Shown here: positions 1-10,104 of the stretch, one piece after another
Layout: each line of letters begins with the position of its first letter
Position numbering within the stretch: the first letter of the stretch is position 1
Assembly (NCBI RefSeq): GCF_003672135.1
Contig: NC_039517.1
Location: 10,998,601 to 11,062,600 of the forward strand
Length of the DNA: 64,000 bases
Source of the DNA: Ooceraea biroi
Taxonomy: Eukaryota; Arthropoda; Insecta; Hymenoptera; Formicidae
Direction of reading: 5' to 3'
Made by a program: the position numbers and the translations under genes
Notes under the pieces: generated by a model
Seen by the model: the letters and a program-made list of their open reading frames with translations, nothing else
Told to the model about the DNA's origin: nothing
Databases searched by the model: none

Positions 1-834
1 ACCCTGAACAAAATTAGATAATACAGTTGTCTCTTCCATTAAATATATCATGTAATTATAAATAATGTCAAAAACTCCTGGAAGAATAAAGAAAGCTTTC
101 AAAATTTTACGAAGAGGTAGGAATTGACCATATATGGGTACTATGTTTTTAATAATTCGGTTGTCAACTCTTTTTTCACTTACAACGTTTCCAACAATAT
201 ATGACTGAGGCTTAATAAAATAATCTGTTGCCTGTAAAGTTTTTATACGCTTATACTCCGAATCAAAATTGGTGAATAATTTAAGCACTGTATCAAATAA
301 ACCGAAAATATTCCGTACTACATTCTCATTAGATTCTGCTTCATTACACATCAAACTTATAGCAGACTTCAGAGATGATATAATACTAGAAAACAAGGCA
401 GCTGTATTATCTATTACACTTTGAGTATGGCTTCGGGGCAAAGTTGGATCTGCATATAATTTCTCAACGTAATATAGCAAGCAGTTATGAAGTTTGTCAT
501 TGATAGATTCTTTTGAGACTGATATGTTCTCAAGAAAATCATCAGAGGAAATAATATTTTCAGATTCTGAGTCTAATGATCGTGAGTTACCTGTATTACT
601 TTTTTTAGCATAACTTTGAATATGACTCTTAACGACAGAATTAGCTGGAAATTTATGATAGGATATCAGATGTTTTCGAAATTTTTGCCATGAATTATAA
701 TCTGATAAACATTGGGGTACTTGACACTTATATACCGTATTATCGTCAAATTTATGAGCAGTACTTAAATGCAAATATAGAGCATTGACAGAGGTCAAAG
801 TTAAATTACAATTTTGCCCTACACACTTTATCAT
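1..834 (-). CDS. C2H2 zinc-finger protein, 5' part, runs off window edge
   Basis: An uninterrupted reading frame of 278 codons runs from an ATG at 834 to base 1 on the minus strand. Residues 4-27 and 38-60 have the spacing of two C2H2 fingers (C-x4-C then H-x4-H; C-x4-C then H-x5-H). A Ser-rich linker and a helical region rich in Leu/Ile follow. Two-finger proteins like this are common in ant genomes as multi-copy, transposon-like or domesticated genes; no specific role can be assigned. The next fragment at 917-1207 lies upstream on the same strand and could belong to a neighbouring copy. The frame is clean over its whole visible length, so it may be an intact first exon. Confidence 0.7.
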   Translation of the reverse strand, partial: MIKCVGQNCNLTLTSVNALYLHLSTAHKFDDNTVYKCQVPQCLSDYNSWQKFRKHLISYHKFPANSVVKSHIQSYAKKSNTGNSRSLDSESENIISSDDFLENISVSKESINDKLHNCLLYYVEKLYADPTLPRSHTQSVIDNTAALFSSIISSLKSAISLMCNEAESNENVVRNIFGLFDTVLKLFTNFDSEYKRIKTLQATDYFIKPQSYIVGNVVSEKRVDNRIIKNIVPIYGQFLPLRKILKAFFILPGVFDIIYNYMIYLMEETTVLSNFVQG

Positions 835-916
835 TGTAATATTTTATTTACGAACAAAAATATTTAAAAATTAAACCTTAAAAGCAGAACAAAGTTATTC
901 TCAACTTAAAAAGAAT

Positions 917-1207
917 TTAATTATCTGCGAACTGTAAATATGCATTCATCAATGTTGCTACAGAGGGTATATGTTCATCCCATTGAGTTTTTAATTGATA
1001 AATAGCTAGCTGAAGAAAAAGCCATGGCTGACTACTCTGAAAGGGATAGAATGCATGCAAAGCATGATATGCTTTAAAGCACACATCTATTGCACGTAAA
1101 GGACTCTCTACCTTATACGGAAAGTTATCGATATAAACGTAGGATTCTGTAATATTTGCTGTACTAGCAACACAGGCGCGCGCGTAGCGCGCTATTTTAT
1201 TTTTCAA
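917..1207 (-). CDS. Conserved C-terminal fragment of a multi-copy uncharacterised protein
   Basis: The last ~70 codons (916-1130) look protein-coding: a run beginning SPLRAIDVCFKAYHALHAFY, then an aromatic-rich helix and a PSVATLMN segment before the stop. This 'DVCFK..haf...YP' ending resembles the C-terminus of a multi-copy protein family seen in insects and fish, usually next to zinc-finger or SAM-domain genes. The first ~12 codons read into the CG-rich palindromic block at 1172-1190, which is shared with the repeat at 46485-46690, so the apparent start is probably not real. Best read as a final exon or a truncated copy. Confidence 0.45.
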   Translation of the reverse strand: MKNKIARYARACVASTANITESYVYIDNFPYKVESPLRAIDVCFKAYHALHAFYPFQSSQPWLFLQLAIYQLKTQWDEHIPSVATLMNAYLQFADN

Positions 1208-1241
1208 TATTAATAATGTTTATTATTATATAATAAATAAC

Positions 1242-1527
1242 AAATCCTATTCTAAAAAAGGCGTTAAAGGTGTTATTTATTTCATCGTGTTTCATCAATA
1301 CAAATTTGACAGAATTGACAGCTGCCATTTTCACGTTCCTAAGAAATAATAAATTAATATAACCGCACTGACAGCCACTATGACATTCTGACATTCGCAA
1401 CACGAAGTTCAAGTCACACGAAGTTCGAGCCAAGCGAGAGAACCAATCAGCGTCGCGGAAAAGAGGCCTCAATATTCGATAAAAAAGAACTTCACGAAGT
1501 TAACACGCCTTTTTTAGAATAGGATTT
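1242..1527. mobile_element. MITE with 22-bp terminal inverted repeats
   Basis: The left end reads AAATCCTATTCTAAAAAAGG and the right end is its exact reverse complement, extended by CG on the inside. Interior about 240 bp, without coding potential. Bases 1349-1500 are closely related to 46543-46690, so this is a dispersed family. The right end supplies the last codons and stop of the neighbouring minus-strand exon. Confidence 0.75.
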
Positions 1528-1622
1528 TCAGCAATGATGACAGGGAACGGCTGAAGTTGCTTCTTAGCAGCAAATAGTTTCTGCCTTATGCGTTCCACTT
1601 CCACCTCTAAATCTCGTAAAGC
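1500..1622 (-). CDS. Terminal exon with short coiled coil
   Basis: On the minus strand a polypyrimidine-AG acceptor at about 1623 is followed by 40 codons beginning ALRDLEVEVERIRQKLFAAK and a stop. The heptad-like pattern resembles the C-terminal coiled coil of Myb/SANT-like proteins often associated with DNA transposons. The last ~9 codons are supplied by the MITE end at 1242-1527, so the original C-terminus was replaced. No upstream exon can be identified with confidence. Confidence 0.4.
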   Translation of the reverse strand, partial: ALRDLEVEVERIRQKLFAAKKQLQPFPVIIAENPILKKAC

Positions 1623-2098
1623 CTAAAAAAATAGATTAAATTTGGCAAAAACATTTGTATAGAAATATTTTTCACATCACCTTCTCTTACAATATTGTTA
1701 TGTCTTAAGGGGACGCTGCAATGACTGCTGAACTCTGACGTGAAAGCGCCTCTATCCAATTGGGAAAAATTATAATATTGATTTTTGTTTCATTTTCATC
1801 TGCTATTGAATAATGCTCTAATTTATTTCCGTACGTACTTTTATTGTGTAAAAACGTTTTTAATTCTGTGTAATACCAATACGACACAAACATTACAGTG
1901 AAAAGTCACACAAACTATATATATAGTGTGTGTGACTTCATTAATATATATATATATATACAGGGTGTTTCCTAAGTAAGTAGATAAACTTAAGGAGGAT
2001 ATTCCTTGGCTTATTTTAAGAAGAAAAGGTCATATAAACATATGTCCTAAACTGCTTTGTTTTCCAAAAAAAGTACATCACTGTTTTCGTTTACTTTT

Positions 2099-2268
2099 CG
2101 GATAGCGTGCTTTTGCAGTACGAGTCAACAGCGGTGGGGATGGAGTGGGGATGATCTCGCGGCGCCGCAAGTGAACACTCGTTTCAGACTGCGCCGCGCG
2201 GCCGCTGCGAGACCATCCCCACTCCATCCCCACCGCTGTTGACTTGTACTGCAAAAGCACGCTATCCG
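2099..2268. repeat. Nested GC-rich palindrome (foldback)
   Basis: About 65 bp from 2099 (CGGATAGCGTGCTTTTGCAG onward) is repeated in reverse complement ending at 2268, with a short GC-rich centre. It lies between the left TIR and the transposase start of the 1961-3679 element, so it either inserted there or forms part of its 5' region. Confidence 0.75.
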
Positions 2269-2340
2269 GCATCACTGCTATCACGTTATCTTTGACGCAA
2301 ACTTTATTAGTTCCTATTAAGTTTAGTAATTTTATTAATT

Positions 2341-3424
2341 ATGGTAAATTACACAAACGCCGAAATGGCAGATATGCATTTCGTATACGGTCTTGCTAAT
2401 GGAAACGCTCGTCAAGCAAGGCGTATTTACAATAACAGATACCCGAATCGTCAGGTACCTCATATTTCGACTTTCATCAGAACCCATCAACGTCTTATGA
2501 AAACAGGATCCTTCGCAAGGAGGACAACTGATATTCCAGGAAGACCTAGAACAACAACTAAGACTCCTGCACTGGAGGAAGCCGTTCTGAATGCAATTGA
2601 ACATCATCCAGAAACGAGCACCAGAAAAATTGCTGCTGACCTCCATGTGAGTCATAAGTTAGTATGGACAATATTAAGAGAACAACAATTATATCCTTAC
2701 CATATTCAACGCGTACAGGCACTGTTGCCACGAGATTTCCCGCAACGTTTAATTTTTTGTCGGTGGATGCAGCAAAAAATCGCACGAAATCCTCAATTCG
2801 TTGCAGAGGTACTCTTTACTGATGAGGCTAATTTCTCGAGAAACGCTATCGTAAATTTCCATAATAACCATCTTTGGTGTGATGAAAACCCACATGCAAT
2901 ATTAGAATCTCACTTTCAGGTTCAATTTGCATTTAATGTATGGGTGGGAATTATTGGTGATTTTTTGATTGGTCCTGTCTTTCTTCCCTTGAGACTTAAC
3001 GGTGCTTCGTATCTACATTTTCTTGAAGATGAGCTACCTTTGGAAGATATTCCACTCATGCTCAGAAATAGAATGTGGTTTATGCATGATGGCGCTCCAC
3101 CCCACTTTAGCTTAGCAGTTCGTCAATTTTTGAACAGGAAGTTTGCCAATCGATGGATCGGTCGAGGTACTCAAAGACCAAACCAGTTATGGTCTGCAAG
3201 ATCCCCAGACTTAAATCCAGTAGATTTTTTTTATGGGGATAGCTAAATCTTTAGTTTACGCTACATCTATTCAAACTGAAGAAGATCTCAGAAATCGCAT
3301 AATAGATGGATGTGAGAAAATACGTAACACTCCAGGTATTTTTGAGCGTGTACGTCAATCAATGGAAAGGAGAGTTGAGGCGTGTATCATGGCTGCAGGT
3401 GGACATTTTCAGCAGTTACTGTGA
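2341..3424 (+). pseudogene. mariner-type transposase, frameshifted
   Basis: The first frame gives 301 residues. It starts with a DUF4817-type helix-turn-helix region (MADMHFVYGLANGN, then RIYNNRYPNRQVP), followed by a second HTH and a DDE catalytic domain with LFTDEANFS, FMHDGAPPHFS and SPDLNPVDFF. I count 44 residues between the second Asp and the last Asp. At about 3228-3240, where family members read DFFLWGY, the frame shifts and the C-terminal 63 residues continue in the next frame (3233-3424), ending AAGGHFQQLL. Two single-base losses would explain it. The protein is otherwise complete, so the inactivation is recent. Confidence 0.85.
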
Positions 3425-3814
3425 TGTTATTATTTTTATTTTTAGTTACTATTTTTTTTTTCGTTATAATTTTTCTTGTTGGTTACTATTGTTTTTCATT
3501 TGTTTCATTTGCAATAACACAAACTGTTCTATAATAAACGAAAAGTGAACGAAAACAGTGATGTACTTTTTTTTGGAAAACAAAGCAGTTTAGGACATAT
3601 GTTTATATGACCTTTTCTTCTTAAAATAAGCCAAGGAATATCCTCCTTAAGTTTGTCTACTTACTTAGGAAACACCCTGTATATATATATATATATATAA
3701 AATACTTATTTCACGTGCTTTTGTAATTTGTTACTTTCTGTATGAAATTGTCGTTGCAACAGAACACGAATTATATTGCATGCTTTTTTCGTGAGGTCGT
3801 ACATAAGTAGAGCC

Positions 3815-4315
3815 AGAGATAGTGATTCGTGGGCTGGCATTGAAAAAAATAGTCAGAGACGGTCATTTATGGGCTGGCTCTTACTAAAACTAAAGCCAGA
3901 GACGGTCATTCATGGGCTGGCTCTTACTAAAACTAAAGCCAGAGACGATATTTCGTGGGCTGGCATTTACAAAAAAAAATACAGCCAGAGACGGTGATTC
4001 GTGGGCTAGCAGTTGAAAAAAATAAAGTCAGAGACGGTCATTCATGGGCTGGCTCTTACTAAAACTAAAGCCAAAGACGATATTTCGTGGGCTGACATTT
4101 ACGAAAACTAAAGCCAGAGACGGTCATTCATGGGCCGGCTCTTACGAAAACTAAAGCCAGAGACGGTCATTCATGGGCTGACTCTTACTAAAACTAAAGC
4201 CAGAGACGATATTTCGTGGGCTGGCATTTATAAAAAAAATACAGCCAGAGACGGTGGACTGGCATTTACGAAAACTAAAGTCAGAGACGATTATTCGTGG
4301 AAAATAAAGTCAAAG
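3815..4315. repeat. Minisatellite, ~43-bp units
   Basis: About eleven imperfect units built on AGAGACGGTCATTCATGGGC followed by TGGCTCTTACTAAAACTAAAGCC. Unit length varies from about 40 to 46 bp. All ORFs in this stretch come from the repeat. Confidence 0.85.
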
Positions 4316-4680
4316 ACATTTCGTTATTTGCTACTTTCTGTTGCAAATTTTCGTTGCAACAGAATGCTCATTACGACGCTGTTGCATGCATTACTGCACA
4401 CATCGCATTATCGAAATAATGTTGGGACGCTAGCTGCAGTCCAGTTGACATTATAAATATTTCGAAATACTTTGTATTTCTTTTCTTCTTTCTAAGAAAA
4501 AGAACGAGAAATAAAGAGTATTTCGAAACATTTTGTCATAAATGTCACACTTCCCAACATATCGAGAATATCAACATGTCGGTAATTTGCCGACTTCGTT
4601 TTCTACCTTACCGATTTAGTTACATCTAAATGATGGCGCTTTCGCGACGGAGTTCGGCCGTCACTCCAGGATCCCCTTAA

Positions 4681-5039
4681 CGTCGAGTAAGAACTCGACA
4701 TGTTCATCACCTAGCGATGCCGAGCGAAAACGCATATTCCTAGCCGCGTAAATTTGAATAGGGTCAAAAGCTGCAGATCCTGTTCGGTTTCTGCCACCAA
4801 TCTGCCGCCAGGTTATGTCGGCAGGCTCTGTTCGGTTTCTGCCACCAATCTGCTGTCGGATCATATTATAAGCAGGATCTGCTGGCAGAACACAAGCTTA
4901 ATGTGGACACAGATGGTACCGGATCTGTTGCATTATTCTGCTTCAAATCTGCTGCCAATCTGTCGGCATACTGCTGACAGTGTGCTTACTGGGTGGATTT
5001 TGTACTCAATCTGTGACCTCTCTGCTTACATATTTTGTC
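4681..5039. other. Non-coding stretch with a short tandem duplication
   Basis: Contains two copies of CTGTTCGGTTTCTGCCACCA about 46 bp apart (4780 and 4826) in a region with many CTG/TCTGC words. No credible gene. Confidence 0.4.
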
Positions 5040-5079
5040 AAACAGATTTTGCCAATGTCTGTTCTTCGCAGGTTTGGCT

Positions 5080-5245
5080 GACTGGGAATAAAGTAATAGA
5101 TTTTCTGGTTTGCATAAATACCCATTGTAGTTGGCGCAATTTGTTTATATCATTAGTTTTGTAGTCCTTTTTTGAAAGAACTTCAGGCGCGTATACTTGG
5201 CGCTTTTTTTTTACTTTTTTTTTAAAAGGTAATTTTGTTGTGATT
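5080..5245 (-). repeat. Terminal piece of the TACTTGGCG repeat family, type C
   Basis: Matches 17019-17197, 18085-18266 and 54178-54330: a segment reading AATAGATTTTCTGGTTTGCA, then a GCGCGTATACTTGGCGC box (ACTTGGCG at 5195-5202), then a T-rich tract and AAAAGGTAATTTTGTTGTGA. In this copy the A/T hairpin is degenerate. Confidence 0.6.
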
Positions 5246-5789
5246 TTATAATTACATGAAAATAAAATTTTAAATGTATAATAAGAAATATTTAATTTCA
5301 CTATGAGCATTAAAAAAAATTATTTGAAAAGAAAATTATTCAACTTAGCTTCGCTCTCCCATGACTATTTTTTTACATGTAGCAGTTGCTGCAGCATATC
5401 AGTCTGTGATCTTCACATACAGGCTTACGATATTTTGCGCAACAATACTGAGTTTTTTTATCTTGATTTTTAGAGCATAAGCACTAAACTTTCTGGACAT
5501 TCTCAATTGAGCATTGCTCCATGTTTTACTGCTAAAAAAGTGTACTTACACTAAAACTTTTGTCTTGAAACTTATTTTCTAATAATATATATTCAAAATC
5601 TTTATAAAAAATGTAAAAAGAGTTGATGAAAAATTCACTCACCTACACACTTGGTATACGTAAACTGTAAACGGGGGTCGTTTACGTCCAGACGCAATTT
5701 GAACTGCTTGCTGTACTGGCTGTATGTGGACTAAGCTTACTAAACTTGGGGAGTGTGTACACTGTCTGGTGTTACGTCGCAGTAACGTG

Positions 5790-6191
5790 TCAAAAAATCC
5801 TCCTTTTCGGGTCAATGCATTTAAGCAATTTACCCTGGGACGGAGTGTGCAGGTTGCAGCGAGATGTCTTAAATTGTGACTCTTGAACGGGTGGAAGTAT
5901 CGGATACGAATTCGGTATCGTGATTTCTTTGCTGTCTAAACCAAACAACTCCCGAAACCGGTAAACTACGCGGCGCGGATCACTCTTATGAATTGTGCGG
6001 AAATCAGGATATTTATTCTCAATGGTTAGTTCCCGGAGAGAATAAGGGTTTTCCTTGATTAACGCTTTGTTAGTTTCTAATACTGCTAATTTTTGATAGA
6101 AAGGAAACGGATCTTGGTTATTGGAGAAGGCGAAATGAATCTGGTAACGGAGCTTCCTTTCCTGAACTCTACGCCCCTTCTTGGTAGACAT
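5790..6191 (-). CDS. Unrecognised 133-residue ORF
   Basis: An ATG-started frame with balanced composition: basic N-terminus (MSTKKGRRVQERKLRYQ), a central region rich in aromatic and charged residues (FRTIHKSDPRRVVYRFRELF) and a C-terminal stretch with two cysteines. It is longer than chance frames nearby and does not read like repeat-derived sequence. I do not recognise the family. Just downstream (about 5660-5700) is AAACGGGGGTCGTTTACGTC, resembling a sequence at 40643-40667, so the ORF may sit at the edge of a transposon. Confidence 0.35.
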   Translation of the reverse strand: MSTKKGRRVQERKLRYQIHFAFSNNQDPFPFYQKLAVLETNKALIKENPYSLRELTIENKYPDFRTIHKSDPRRVVYRFRELFGLDSKEITIPNSYPILPPVQESQFKTSRCNLHTPSQGKLLKCIDPKRRIF

Positions 6192-6228
6192 TACCCCTTC
6201 TTGGTCAGCGTATTTCTTTAATAACGAA

Positions 6229-7107
6229 ATGGCAGATATGCATTTTATGTATGGTCGTGCTAATGGAAGCTCTTTAGCTGCACGACGTCTTTACATGGAA
6301 AAATTTCCTAATCGAAGAGTTCCCTCTCATGTACTGATCCAAAATTTTCGTCTTTGTGAATTAGGCTCATTTAGAACTCGTCATCGAGACTCTGACAGAC
6401 CTAGATCTGTATCGACGCTCAATATCGCATTTGAAGGATTGTAGAAGAAAATTCCGGAACCATCGTAAGAAGGATATCCAATGCCGTAGGAATTGGTACT
6501 ACTTTTGTCTAGAAAATGCTTCATGAGCAGTTACTCTATCCATACCATATCTAACGAGTGCAATCACTTACTCCACCGGACTATCAAACAAGAATAGAAT
6601 TTTCACAGTTGCTATTTGTAAAATATACTTCGAATTCGAGTTTCGTATCTTGAATTTTATTTACTGATGAAGCTGCATTTACGTGAAATGGAATTGTAAA
6701 TTTCCACAATGAGCAAATACAAATTTTCACGAATGAGCATTAGAGAATCCTCACGTATTTATGCAAACAAACTACCGATTTTCATTAAATTGTTTGAATG
6801 GACATTATGGGAGATCACCTCATTGACTCTGTAATGCTCCCAAATCGGCTTCTAGACGCTGCTTATCTCAATTTCTTGGTGAATATACCTCAATATTTGG
6901 AGTATATGTCTTTGGCTAAAAGATTATCGATAAGAATCGAAAAGATAAGATGTAGTAGATGCATGATGGATCTCCAGTTCATTTTGTGCGTATGTGAGAG
7001 AGCACTTAAACACAGTTCGATTAAAGGTGGATTGGATGTGGTGGACCAGTTACGCTCCCTTGATCCTCTGATTTAAATCTCTTGGACTTATTTTATGGAG
7101 ATAGTTG
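6229..7107 (+). pseudogene. Decayed mariner-type transposase (DUF4817 type)
   Basis: The first ~70 codons are close to the transposase at 2341 (MADMHFMYGRANGSS, RRLYMEKFPNRRVP). Beyond 6440 the similarity continues in broken pieces: an LFTDEA-like stretch around 6660, a LNFLVNIP-like stretch around 6870 and a LDLFYGDS-like end around 7080-7105. Many stops and frameshifts; long dead. No terminal repeats were found. Confidence 0.7.
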
Positions 7108-7461
7108 AAAAGCAAAATGTATTTTTTGCCAATAAATGAAGACAACCGAATCCAGTATGCTTGACAAATAATTCGACAGAGACCTGGAATTTTAGAGAGT
7201 TCGCGACTCTGTAACAAGAAGATTCCAAAGCGTGTATGGAAATAAAAAGAGAACGTGTGAAATACCTTCTGTAAGTATCGAGAAGTCAAAAGTAAGACAA
7301 TCATGTTGCTAACATACAAAAATGTTTATATCTTAGAAACGGTTGAGCTTTCGACGTATATTTACTAAGATTTTTTTACTCAGTATAGTGTGTCCTATCT
7401 ATTATATAAATATTGAATGATTGTTTTAACCATCCTATATAATATACATATATACGTAATA

Positions 7462-7768
7462 TCAAGCGACGCAGTAGCGTCGCGACGCCAAGTATATAAA
7501 ACAACAAGGTTTCGAGCAATGAGCATTACTGCATAGACGTCAAGCGTTGCCAATTCATTGCATAAACGTCGAACGCTACCGTATAGCTTATCTGGAATTC
7601 ATGCCATTTGACAGGTCATATCAACTTATGATTAAAATATCTCAGGAACTAAAGCCGTAATCAAAAATCTAACGGCACTTTTATAATATAATGTAGATGC
7701 AAGCTTTCGATCGCGACCACTCCGAGTAAGATTAGTGCAGTCAATCCTGAGATACTGTAATCGTTATG
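7462..7768 (-). repeat. Repeat family I copy with terminal hairpin
   Basis: Reading on the minus strand, the copy ends in a CGCCAAGT box (plus-strand 7486-7493) and an 18-base hairpin (7466-7483, stem GCGACGC/GCGTCGC). The body carries the family hallmark around AAAGTGCCGTTAGATTTTTG. Other copies: about 28925-29195, 44880-45238, 47383-47670, 53160-53586. Confidence 0.7.
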
Positions 7769-7772
7769 TTAA

Positions 7773-8193
7773 GGCGATCCTGAAGTGGCTAGGGAACTAA
7801 TACATACATCCAAATTTTCACATAAAGTTATCTTTTTATTGATTGCATAGAATGAAAACTCCTTTTCCACGAATAAAGTAGAAACAATAACGCAGTGGTA
7901 GCCACTCGACTTAATGCCAAAAACGGAAAAAAATTAAAAATTATAGTTTTGTTATTGGCTTCTATAGCCTCACCTCGTACAATAATTTGCTTAATGTAAA
8001 AGTTATGCACTTTGTATGTACAAAATATGAGTAACCCCGACTCGGGATAGAATGAAAGATTATTAGGGCGCTTTTAAAAGTAAGATTTTACGCGTAGTGA
8101 AAAAGATACGTTTCTGCAAAAATTTTGATGCATACGAGCATACCAGCATACAAAGCTAGTGAAAAATAGTTCACTAGCAACTCCAGGATCGCC
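7773..8193. mobile_element. piggyBac-like MITE, TTAA flanked
   Basis: TTAA at 7769-7772 and 8194-8197. Ends GGCGATCCTGAAGTGGCTAG and, inverted, GGCGATCCTGGAGTTGCTAG, both continuing to GAACTA. Interior related to 29910-30300 and 31225-31740. The minus-strand ORF at 7828-8010 is not a gene. Confidence 0.8.
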
Positions 8194-8212
8194 TTAAAAT
8201 TGTAACGTTCCG

Positions 8213-8745
8213 TTCTTCATTTCCATGGGATTCAGACCACTTGGCGTGCCCGGGTCGTATTAAAATATACAAAACTGTCCTACATATAATCTGTACTTTA
8301 CATGTAAATTATTTGTATCGAGTAATGAAAAGAGATATTTATAATCACTTTGCTAGTCTGTACAACTGTAAATGTGTTTATTTTAATATTTCCAACTAAA
8401 AAGATTAGTGAGTAATTATTGAAAATCAAGATACAAAAGACAGTACAAATCAAGATATTGTTACTCAAATTTATAAGAATTTTGTGAGACATGTCCAATG
8501 CGACCTGGGCACGTCAAGTACTTCAATGTCGTCATGCGATAAGAGAGTATCCATGAGAAATAGTTAGATAAAATACTCAAACTGAATTGCTTCTAAGTAC
8601 TTGATTAGTTAACAATTGATTTCATATTTAGTTTTGAGTTTTATAATAAATATTTTGTTAAACTGTTTGTTGTATACAAATTGGGACTTTTTATGTACTT
8701 GGCGTATTTTTTTCACCTTTGTAAGGTTTTTTTATAACAACTTAT
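8213..8745. repeat. Type D / type V TACTTGGCG element, left part missing
   Basis: Carries ACTTGGCGTGCCCGG at 8239-8253, an inverted partner near 8490-8510, the right arm (TCAAACTGAATTGCTTCTAA) and a right terminus with ACTTGGCG at 8697-8704 followed by hairpin ACCTTTGTAAGGT at 8715-8727. Compared with 16425-16950, the left arm is absent and family I-like sequence adjoins instead. Confidence 0.65.
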
Positions 8746-8817
8746 ACAGGATGTTTAATTAAAAACAAGCATTAAAAAAACATTCAGCATTCACAAGGTA
8801 ATATAGAATATATAATA

Positions 8818-10104
8818 TTGGGTTGAGTAAAAAGTAATTTCGTATTTTAGGTAGATGTCATTAAGAAAAAATATTGGCAGCTAACTTCACTCAAGATGTG
8901 ACATTACCATTATTTTTCTGAAAGGTTATGTTTTCCTGTGTGTATAAAGTCATCATTCATCAAAATCAAGTCAGTAGTTTGTATTTAGTGGCATTGTAAA
9001 CATGGAGCAAAACAAGCAGTATTTTCGGTATTTGATGCTTTTTTATTTTCACAAAGGGAAAAACGCAACGCAAACTAAAGAAAAGATATGTGCTGTGTAT
9101 GGGGAGGATGCCGTAAGCGAACGTGTGTGCCAAAACCGGTTTGCGGAATTTCGTGCTAGTGATACGACATGTGAAGATGGAAAGCGCTCAGGTAGGCCAC
9201 TGGTTGCAGATGATGATCAAATCAAGACGTTGATTGAAAATAATCCACATTATACGACACGAGATATCGCACAAATTGTCAACGTATCTCAGAAGACCGT
9301 TGTGAACCGCTTGTACACACTTGGCTACGTGTCTTGGTACGATATTTGGGTACCTCATAATTTGACTGAAAAAAATTTAATGGACCGCATCTCCATCTGC
9401 GATTCATTGCTCAAACGCAACGAAAACAATCCATTTTTAAAACGAATAGTAACGGGCGACGAAAAGTGGATTGTATACAAGAATGTTGAGCGCAAAAGAT
9501 CATGGGGGAAGCGAGATGAACCGCCGCAAACCACACCAAAGCAAAACATACACACAAAAAAAGTCAGATTGTGTATTTGGTGGGATTGGAAAGGAATCAT
9601 ATATTATGAACTACTTCCACAAAATCAAACAATTGATTCGAAGAAGTACTGTTCCCAACTGCACCAGTTGAAGGCAGCAATCGACGAGAAGCGACTAGAA
9701 TTGAGCAATCGTTATGGTGTCATCTTCCATCAAGACAACATTAGACCGCACGTATCTTTGGCAACCCGTCAAAAATTACTGCAGCTTGGGTGGGACGTCT
9801 TGCCTCATCCGCCATATTCACCTGACCTGGCACCATCAGATTTCCACTTATTCAGATCGTTACAGAATTCGCTTAATGGAAAAAATTTCACTTCTTTGGA
9901 AGCTTGCAAACAACACCTTGAGGAATTTTTCACTCAAAACACTGGGAAGTTTTGGGAGGATGGAATTCTTAAATTACCTGAAAGATGGCGAAATGTTATT
10001 GAAGAAAATGGTGCATACATTGTGTAATAAAGTTATTTTTTAATATCAAAATTTTGTCTTTGACTTTGACCAAAAAATACGAAATTATTTTTTACTCAAC
10101 CCAA
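8818..10104 (+). mobile_element. Complete mariner element
   Basis: 1287 bp, bounded by about 31-bp terminal inverted repeats starting TTGGGTTGAGTAAAAAGTAA, with TA target duplication at 8816-8817 and 10105-10106. Size, TIR length and TA flanks are typical of mariner. It contains one uninterrupted transposase gene. The right TIR has two or three differences from the left. Confidence 0.95.
9002..10027 (+). CDS. mariner transposase, intact
   Basis: A 341-residue frame with no stop or shift, the usual full length for mariner. N-terminal paired-type helix-turn-helix region (about residues 1-110, including CEDGKRSGRP), then the linker motif WVPHNLTEKN (residues ~118-127). The DDE domain shows TGDEKWI (first Asp), FHQDNIRPH (second Asp) and YSPDLAPSDFHLF (third Asp). 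I count 34 residues between the second and third Asp, the DD34D signature. The enzyme binds the TIRs and inserts at TA. All expected catalytic residues are present, with HQDN in place of the commoner HDN. The element looks young; activity cannot be judged from sequence. Confidence 0.95.
   Translation: MEQNKQYFRYLMLFYFHKGKNATQTKEKICAVYGEDAVSERVCQNRFAEFRASDTTCEDGKRSGRPLVADDDQIKTLIENNPHYTTRDIAQIVNVSQKTVVNRLYTLGYVSWYDIWVPHNLTEKNLMDRISICDSLLKRNENNPFLKRIVTGDEKWIVYKNVERKRSWGKRDEPPQTTPKQNIHTKKVRLCIWWDWKGIIYYELLPQNQTIDSKKYCSQLHQLKAAIDEKRLELSNRYGVIFHQDNIRPHVSLATRQKLLQLGWDVLPHPPYSPDLAPSDFHLFRSLQNSLNGKNFTSLEACKQHLEEFFTQNTGKFWEDGILKLPERWRNVIEENGAYIV

Larger units (their letters stand above)
1961..3679 (+). 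mobile_element. mariner-type element (DUF4817/DDE_3 type) with ~120-bp TIRs
   Basis: Both ends begin CAGGGTGTTTCCTAAGTAAG and the inverted match continues for about 120 bp (1961-2085 against 3560-3679). TA dinucleotides flank both ends. The element sits in a (TA)n tract inside the larger piggyBac-like element. It contains a frameshifted transposase (2341-3424) and a nested palindrome (2099-2268) upstream of the start codon. Confidence 0.85.
1708..4676. mobile_element. piggyBac-like non-autonomous element, TTAA flanked, carrying a mariner insertion
   Basis: TTAA at 1704-1707 and at 4677-4680 flank imperfect inverted ends about 45 bp long. Left: GGGGACGCTGCAATGACTGC, then GAACTCTGACGTGAAAGCGCC. 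Right, reverse complement: GGGGATCCTGGAGTGACGGC, then GAACTCCGTCGCGAAAGCGCC. TTAA duplication is diagnostic of piggyBac-type transposition. No piggyBac transposase is present. The interior holds a 1.7-kb mariner-type element and a 43-bp minisatellite. Related ends occur at 7773-8193 and 29910. Confidence 0.6.

Noticed and set aside
9471..10043. ORFs in other frames of the mariner gene
   Set aside because: Shadows of the intact transposase.
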